Source: Chloroflexota bacterium
Lineage (GTDB): Bacteria; Chloroflexota; Anaerolineae; Aggregatilineales; Phototrophicaceae
Reading direction: 5' to 3'
NCBI GenBank assembly: GCA_023430545.1
Contig: JAEZAF010000304.1
Coordinates: 1-8,734 of the forward strand
Length of the DNA: 8,734 bases
Below are positions 6,301 to 8,734 of the stretch, one piece after another; the first letter of the stretch is position 1, and every line of letters starts with the position of its first letter. Below the pieces are notes generated by a model, which made no database searches, was not told the origin of the DNA, and saw only the letters and a program-made list of their open reading frames with translations. The translations under genes were made by a program, and so were the position numbers.

Positions 6301-6403
6301 TCTGGTCATCGCGCAGGGCACGCCGGAAGAAGTTGTCCAGTACGAGAACAGCTACACCGGCCGCTATCTCCGTCCGTATCTGACACAGCACCAGATGGTC
6401 TGA
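3398..6403 (+). CDS. uvrA: UvrA, excinuclease ABC subunit A
   Basis: The damage-sensing ATPase of nucleotide excision repair: dimeric UvrA loads UvrB onto lesions, and UvrC then incises. Two ABC ATPase modules are complete. Module I has Walker A GLSGSGKS (32-39), signature LSGGEAQR (544-551) and Walker B VLYVLDEPS. Module II has Walker A GVSGSGKS (696-703), signature LSGGEAQR (885-892) and Walker B YILDEPS. The second zinc module is intact (C795, C798, C818, C821). In the first, C270, C294 and C297 are present, but the position of the second Cys is Gly273, followed by His274. At 1001 residues it exceeds the usual 940-960, mainly through a polar His-rich insertion at about 467-503 before the module I signature. 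A short DGI/DGI/DRI/DKI repeat at 729-740 precedes the conserved NIDQSPIGRTPRSNP. The start is supported by GAGG 5 bp upstream. The gene is monocistronic: promoter upstream, terminator downstream. Confidence 0.97.
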   Translation: MQDKIVVRGAREHNLKNIDVEIPRNQLVVLSGLSGSGKSSLAFDTIFAEGQRRYVESLSAYARQFLGQMEKPDVDQIEGLSPAVSIDQKGVSHNPRSTVGTVTEIYDYLRLLYARIGVPHCPVCGAEVKAQSAQQIVDAVRALADTAEDDRGVRTQILAPVIRDKKGTHEKVFEDIRKAGFQRVRVDGEVRELEEEIKLDRYVIHNIEIVVDRLVIRRFEDPNSEDARSAETRLTDAVETALELGDGVVFVNNLSVTPPEDILFSEHLACINGHGSLPDIEPSTFSFNTPRGACPVCQGLGFRMEFDPERVIPNADLSIAEGAIDANGWNMEDGSWARSIIKAVCEAYKIPFERPWRDLTQKQKDIILHGVKDKVRIQYLNRFDQKRVYETKYEGVLANLERRYRETNSDSMREQLEDYMTHVPCSACNGRRLRPEALAVTVADQSIYDVTMLSISELKAWTESLRDDSEATANAADQNGHDGHSGRDDQNGRHNGHEHSHMGALSRRDQEIGYQILKEIDSRVGFLNNVGLNYLSLARSAGSLSGGEAQRIRLATQIGSRLTGVLYVLDEPSIGLHQRDNSKLIQTLIGLRDLGNTVLVVEHDEDTMRAADHLIDLGPGAGEFGGHIIAQGSPDEVMEVVGSPTGDYLSGRFHIPVPEERRAGNGDSITIRGARENNLKNIDVEIPLGKLVCVTGVSGSGKSTLVVDILHTKLAQAINGSRERPGKHDGIDGIDRIDKIINIDQSPIGRTPRSNPGTYTKMFDAIRELFAELPESKIRGYTAGRFSFNVKGGRCENCQGQGQIKIEMQFLPDIYVDCEVCKGTRYNRETLQVHYKGKSIADVLSLTVHEGLEFFQNHPTIFNKLETLVAVGLGYVRIGQPATTLSGGEAQRVKLSRELSKRATGQTMYILDEPSTGLHAVDVKRLIDVIQQLVGTGNTVVVIEHNLDIIKVADHIIDLGPEGGDGGGLVIAQGTPEEVVQYENSYTGRYLRPYLTQHQMV
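5582..5617 (+). repeat. uvrA: Four 9-bp tandem units within uvrA
   Basis: GACGGCATC, GACGGCATC, GACAGGATC and GACAAGATC encode Asp-Gly-Ile, Asp-Gly-Ile, Asp-Arg-Ile and Asp-Lys-Ile. The last unit matches the conserved family sequence (IDKIINIDQSPIG), so the upstream units look like in-frame expansion by slippage. Confidence 0.6.
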
Positions 6404-6430
6404 TCCATCCGGTCACCAACAAATCACACC

Positions 6431-6468
6431 AGCGGGGCATGGACATCAACATCCATGTCCCGCTTTTT
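6431..6468 (+). terminator. Intrinsic terminator of uvrA
   Basis: AGCGGGGCATGGA (6431-6443) pairs with TCCATGTCCCGCT (6452-6464), a 13-bp stem with one G-T wobble and an 8-base loop. It is followed directly by a TTTTT tract (6464-6468). It lies 28 bp after the uvrA stop. The rest of the gene-free stretch to 6699 is AT-leaning and holds the dyad and promoter candidates listed next. Confidence 0.9.
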
Positions 6469-6593
6469 ATTTCGCCACCTTTATAGGGACGCAAGACATA
6501 CCTGAAAGACCAGCGTGTCCGCATTCGGTGTGCTTCATCCTCACCGACGCGTTTTCCCTCCCAGAAACCCATTTGTGAATTTTTTCTGAATCC

Positions 6594-6615
6594 ATACAGG
6601 ACAAACGTCCTATAT
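6594..6615. promoter_or_regulatory. Dyad operator candidate ATAcAGGAC-aaac-GTCCTaTAT
   Basis: AGGAC (6598-6602) and GTCCT (6607-6611) are perfect complements separated by 4 bp. The symmetry extends outward as ATA and TAT after one unmatched position. It lies about 85-105 bp before the membrane protein ATG at 6700 and just upstream of the candidate promoter, so a repressor or activator site is plausible. No regulator can be named. Confidence 0.4.
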
Positions 6616-6641
6616 TTCATTCCACATTTCGCAATCGTATT

Positions 6642-6647
6642 TATACT
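6642..6647 (+). promoter_or_regulatory. Candidate -10 box (TATACT) for the gene at 6700
   Basis: TATACT is one mismatch from the consensus, in an AT-rich stretch 52 bp before the ATG. The -35 region (around TTCCAC at 6620-6625, 16-bp spacing) is poor. Confidence 0.4.
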
Positions 6648-6699
6648 GATAAAACTTATTTACTGGCACCGCGCCAGATTGATTTTCAGGGGGCTTTTT

Positions 6700-7350
6700 A
6701 TGCGTGGATTATCGGCACTGATCGTTGCTATCATCGTTGGGGTGATTGCCGGTAGCTTGTTATTTGTGGCGGAAGCCGTGATCGGGTTTTCGCTGATTAT
6801 CGCGTTTCCGGCGATTGCAGGGTTTATCGTCGGCTATGCGGTGAAGCTGGTGTCAGGTCAGACACTCGGCAGTGGGGGCCGCATTCTCGCCGCGCTGGTG
6901 GGTGGACTGGTGGCACTGCTGGTCTACTGGGGCGGCACCTACGTTTACTATCAGTCAACCTTCGTCGATATTGTCCGGGCGGATGCTGAAGGCGTCACCT
7001 ACGACGAGTCCTTCAATGCCGAGAGCTTCCTCACCACCCTGCGTGCAACCGCTGGGATGCCGGTAGAGGAAAATGAGGAATACTCGACTGAAGAGCTGAT
7101 TTCACTGCTGCGCGAGACCGAAGAAGAAGAATATGGCACCACCGGCGTTCCGGCCATGTTCACGCTGTATGCCGAATCCGGTATCAGCATCAGCCGTTCC
7201 GGCAGCAGCGCCAATGGTCTGAATCTGACCGGCGCACTGGCCTATGGTCTGTGGGTGATCGAAGCCCTCATCCTGCTTGGCGTCGCCATCGGCACCAGCC
7301 TGCGCGATGAAGAGGAAACCGAGGAAACACCGGCCCTGCACACCGCCTGA
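6700..7350 (+). CDS. Membrane protein of unknown function, four helices with a large acidic loop
   Basis: I place the start at ATG 6700 because AGGGGG (6688-6693) sits 6 bp upstream; an in-frame TTG at 6679 precedes that site and is unlikely. The protein has 216 residues. Three Gly/Ala-rich helices lie near the N-terminus (about 4-24, 27-48, 62-82). A polar segment of about 90 residues follows, with a strongly acidic stretch at 123-144 (EENEEYSTEE, ETEEEE). A fourth helix (about 177-199) leads to an acidic tail, DEEETEET. By the positive-inside rule R2, K49 and R61 give little net guidance, so the topology of the loop is uncertain. I do not recognise the family and see no catalytic motif. It stands alone between two terminators and so forms its own transcription unit. 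Confidence 0.8.
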   Translation: MRGLSALIVAIIVGVIAGSLLFVAEAVIGFSLIIAFPAIAGFIVGYAVKLVSGQTLGSGGRILAALVGGLVALLVYWGGTYVYYQSTFVDIVRADAEGVTYDESFNAESFLTTLRATAGMPVEENEEYSTEELISLLRETEEEEYGTTGVPAMFTLYAESGISISRSGSSANGLNLTGALAYGLWVIEALILLGVAIGTSLRDEEETEETPALHTA

Positions 7351-7389
7351 TGATCGGCTGATCCCGCTCATCAAAGCGATCATGTCCAC

Positions 7390-7424
7390 AAAACGCACTC
7401 TGAATCATTCAGGGTGCGTTTTTT
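7390..7424 (+). terminator. Intrinsic terminator after the membrane protein gene
   Basis: ACGCACTCTGAA (7393-7404) pairs with TTCAGGGTGCGT (7408-7419), 12 bp with one T-G wobble, and a 3-base TCA loop. A run of six T follows at 7419-7424. The A-run before the stem gives a shorter T-run on the other strand, so it may also act weakly on the convergent lipoprotein gene ending at 7480. Confidence 0.9.
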
Positions 7425-7479
7425 ATTTGGCAGCAGCAGCAACCAACTGGCAGCGGCGCATGATTTCACGCCGCCGCCG

Positions 7480-8040
7480 CTATGCCTGACCGTGGATCAT
7501 GAACATCGGGATTGTGCCGTCGTCGAGGTTGTATATCCACTCGACCACACACGCGCCCCCGTCTTCAACCATCATCAGCGTCTCACCCCATCCCGGAAAC
7601 GTCTGGCAGAAGTACGTCCCGTAGATCTGGTGCTCGCCGTCCTGAATGAACCCGAAGTACTGACGGTAATACTCAGGGATCAGCTCCTGTACCTCTTCAA
7701 TCGGTGTCTTTTGACCTTCCATTGGAGAAGTCGCTGCAAGCTGATGCACTACTTCTGTCTGAAACGCCTGCTCCGCCAGTTTGACATCAGCAGCGGTCGG
7801 TGTCCAGTAGGTGGCCGTGTCGCCGTTGTTCAGCAGATAGTGTGCGCCGCTGCTGGCCGCGGTACTGGCCGGGAAGATATACGCCGGATAACCGTCGCCC
7901 ACTTCGACATAAATAGGCGCTTCATCCGCTGACATCAGGTTGAAGAGCATGTCAACCGCGCCGCAGCCGCTGATAGTGAGGACAAGCAGCAGTGCGGCCG
8001 CTCGTCCTGAGATGCTGAAAAGTAGGGTGCTCGGTTTCAT
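7480..8040 (-). CDS. Putative lipoprotein of unknown function
   Basis: I choose the ATG at 8040, giving 186 residues, because AGG lies 7 bp upstream. The in-frame ATG at 8055 would add five residues and has no ribosome site. The N-terminus is a type II signal peptide: short polar start with K2 and R13, a hydrophobic core AAALLLVLT, and lipobox ISGC with Cys26 as the lipidated residue. The mature protein would be anchored to the outer face of the cytoplasmic membrane. The mature part is soluble, rich in acidic and aromatic residues (PEYYRQYFGF, WGETLMMVEDGG), with two further Cys (in YFCQTF and GACVVEW) that could form a disulfide. No known domain is recognised. The gene is convergent with the membrane protein gene before it and divergent from msrA. 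Confidence 0.78.
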   Translation of the reverse strand: MKPSTLLFSISGRAAALLLVLTISGCGAVDMLFNLMSADEAPIYVEVGDGYPAYIFPASTAASSGAHYLLNNGDTATYWTPTAADVKLAEQAFQTEVVHQLAATSPMEGQKTPIEEVQELIPEYYRQYFGFIQDGEHQIYGTYFCQTFPGWGETLMMVEDGGACVVEWIYNLDDGTIPMFMIHGQA

Positions 8041-8060
8041 GAGATTGCCTGTCATCGGTC

Positions 8061-8066
8061 ATTGTA
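8061..8066 (-). promoter_or_regulatory. Possible -10 box (TACAAT) for the lipoprotein gene
   Basis: On the minus strand TACAAT is one mismatch from TATAAT and lies about 20 bp before the chosen ATG. No good -35 is visible. The rest of the divergent region to 8217 shows only weak promoter-like sequence for msrA. Confidence 0.3.
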
Positions 8067-8217
8067 TTGATGATCCCTGAGACGATCACCGATCATTAGA
8101 TGTTCCCGACCGGAAAATCTCAGCAATCTTTTACGGAGTTCTTGTGCTGTCGGATGTAATGAAATGCGGCTAAATCCGTCAGTAAAGTAGAAACCTTGAC
8201 CGAAAGGCAGTAATTGC

Positions 8218-8734
8218 ATGTCCGAGAATAAGCAGCTTGAAACCGCCACACTCGCAGGCGGTTGTTTCTGGTGTCTGGAAGCCGTCTACGATGAGTTGCG
8301 GGGCGTTGTGGATGTCGTCTCCGGCTACTCCAATGGGAATACCCCGAACCCGACCTATGAGGCCGTCTGCTCTGGGCGTACTGGTTATGCCGAAGTCGTC
8401 CAGTTGAAGTATGATCCGAGCATCGTCAGCTTCCGCGATCTGCTGAACGTGTTCTTCACCATCCACGACCCGACCACGCTCAACCGTCAGGGCGCGGACA
8501 TCGGCACGCAGTACCGCTCAGCCATCTTCTATCACACGCCGGAACAGAAGGCCATCGCCGAGCAGACCATCGCTGAACTGACACAGCAGGGCCTGTTCGA
8601 CAACCGCATCGTGACCGAGATCACACCGATCGAGAATTACTATCCGGCAGAGGATTACCATCAGGAGTACTACGCCAAGAATCCCTACGCCGGCTACTGT
8701 CAGATGGTGGTCGCGCCAAAGGTCGCCAAGTTCC
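8218..8734 (+). CDS. msrA: Peptide-methionine (S)-S-oxide reductase MsrA (partial)
   Basis: 172 codons are present; the gene runs off the right edge near its end or before an additional domain. The catalytic motif GCFWC is at residues 15-19 (nucleophile Cys16), followed by E21. Other family hallmarks are NPTYEAVCSGRTGYAEVV (44-61), IHDPTTLNRQGADIGTQYRS (82-101), the YPAEDYHQEYY segment (142-152) and NPYAGYC with Cys161, a likely resolving cysteine. The enzyme reduces methionine S-sulfoxide in oxidised proteins using thioredoxin. The usual His in TGHAEVV is Tyr57 here. No signal peptide is present, so it is cytoplasmic. AAAGG about 10 bp upstream supports the ATG. A fused MsrB domain cannot be excluded because the 3' end is missing. 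Confidence 0.95.
   Translation, partial: MSENKQLETATLAGGCFWCLEAVYDELRGVVDVVSGYSNGNTPNPTYEAVCSGRTGYAEVVQLKYDPSIVSFRDLLNVFFTIHDPTTLNRQGADIGTQYRSAIFYHTPEQKAIAEQTIAELTQQGLFDNRIVTEITPIENYYPAEDYHQEYYAKNPYAGYCQMVVAPKVAKF

Noticed and set aside
6700..7350. Gene considered as a phage holin or toxin-antitoxin membrane component
   Set aside because: No lysis, phage or antitoxin gene is nearby, and the 216-residue architecture with a large acidic loop does not fit a holin.
7414..7932. Plus-strand frame of 172 codons opposite the lipoprotein gene
   Set aside because: It begins inside the terminator hairpin and is antisense to a gene with a clear signal peptide and lipobox.

Overview
The window (about 8.7 kb, moderately GC-rich) is ordinary bacterial chromosome, with housekeeping and repair genes between unknown membrane and secreted proteins. 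Gene content does not fix the host. The YchF-like GTPase with a divergent switch region, the UvrA and the style of GC-rich intergenic repeat would fit Chloroflexota (Anaerolineae-like). That is a low-to-moderate confidence inference, not a measurement.

Layout. Bases 1-2152 lie on the minus strand: a Nudix hydrolase (2152-1646), a YchF/DUF933 GTPase (1519-431), and only 8 bp further on a family-4-type glycosyltransferase that runs off the left edge (422-1). From 2310 the plus strand carries a small polytopic membrane protein, then uvrA (3398-6403) ending at a strong intrinsic terminator, then a second unknown membrane protein (6700-7350) with its own terminator. An unknown lipoprotein (8040-7480) is on the minus strand, divergent from msrA (8218 to the right edge, partial).

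The main discovery is at 2725-3055. The membrane protein gene that starts at 2310 appears to stop at 2747, but that stop lies inside the terminal repeat of an inserted element of about 305 bp (2738-3042). The element has 16-bp imperfect terminal inverted repeats (14/16 matching) and a 12-13 bp target duplication (GTGCCAGTGCGCA at 2725-2737 and 3043-3055). It has no transposase, and its core is a set of nested GC-rich inverted repeats. Removing the element and one target copy restores an in-frame 169-residue protein with an additional C-terminal membrane helix ending at 3137. It therefore looks like a non-autonomous MITE-like element, with ends and duplication length compatible with the IS4 family, that has truncated a host gene.

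Other points. UvrA is long (1001 residues) because of a His/Asn/Asp/Gly-rich insertion (residues about 467-503) just ahead of its first ABC signature. One cysteine of its first zinc module is replaced by Gly next to a His. A TATAAT -10 box followed by a near-match to a Gram-positive-type LexA box precedes uvrA, suggesting SOS control. UvrA (nucleotide excision repair), MsrA (methionine sulfoxide repair) and the Nudix hydrolase are all stress or damage functions, but they are separate transcription units and no joint system is evident. I found no RNA genes, CRISPR arrays, phage genes or defence systems.
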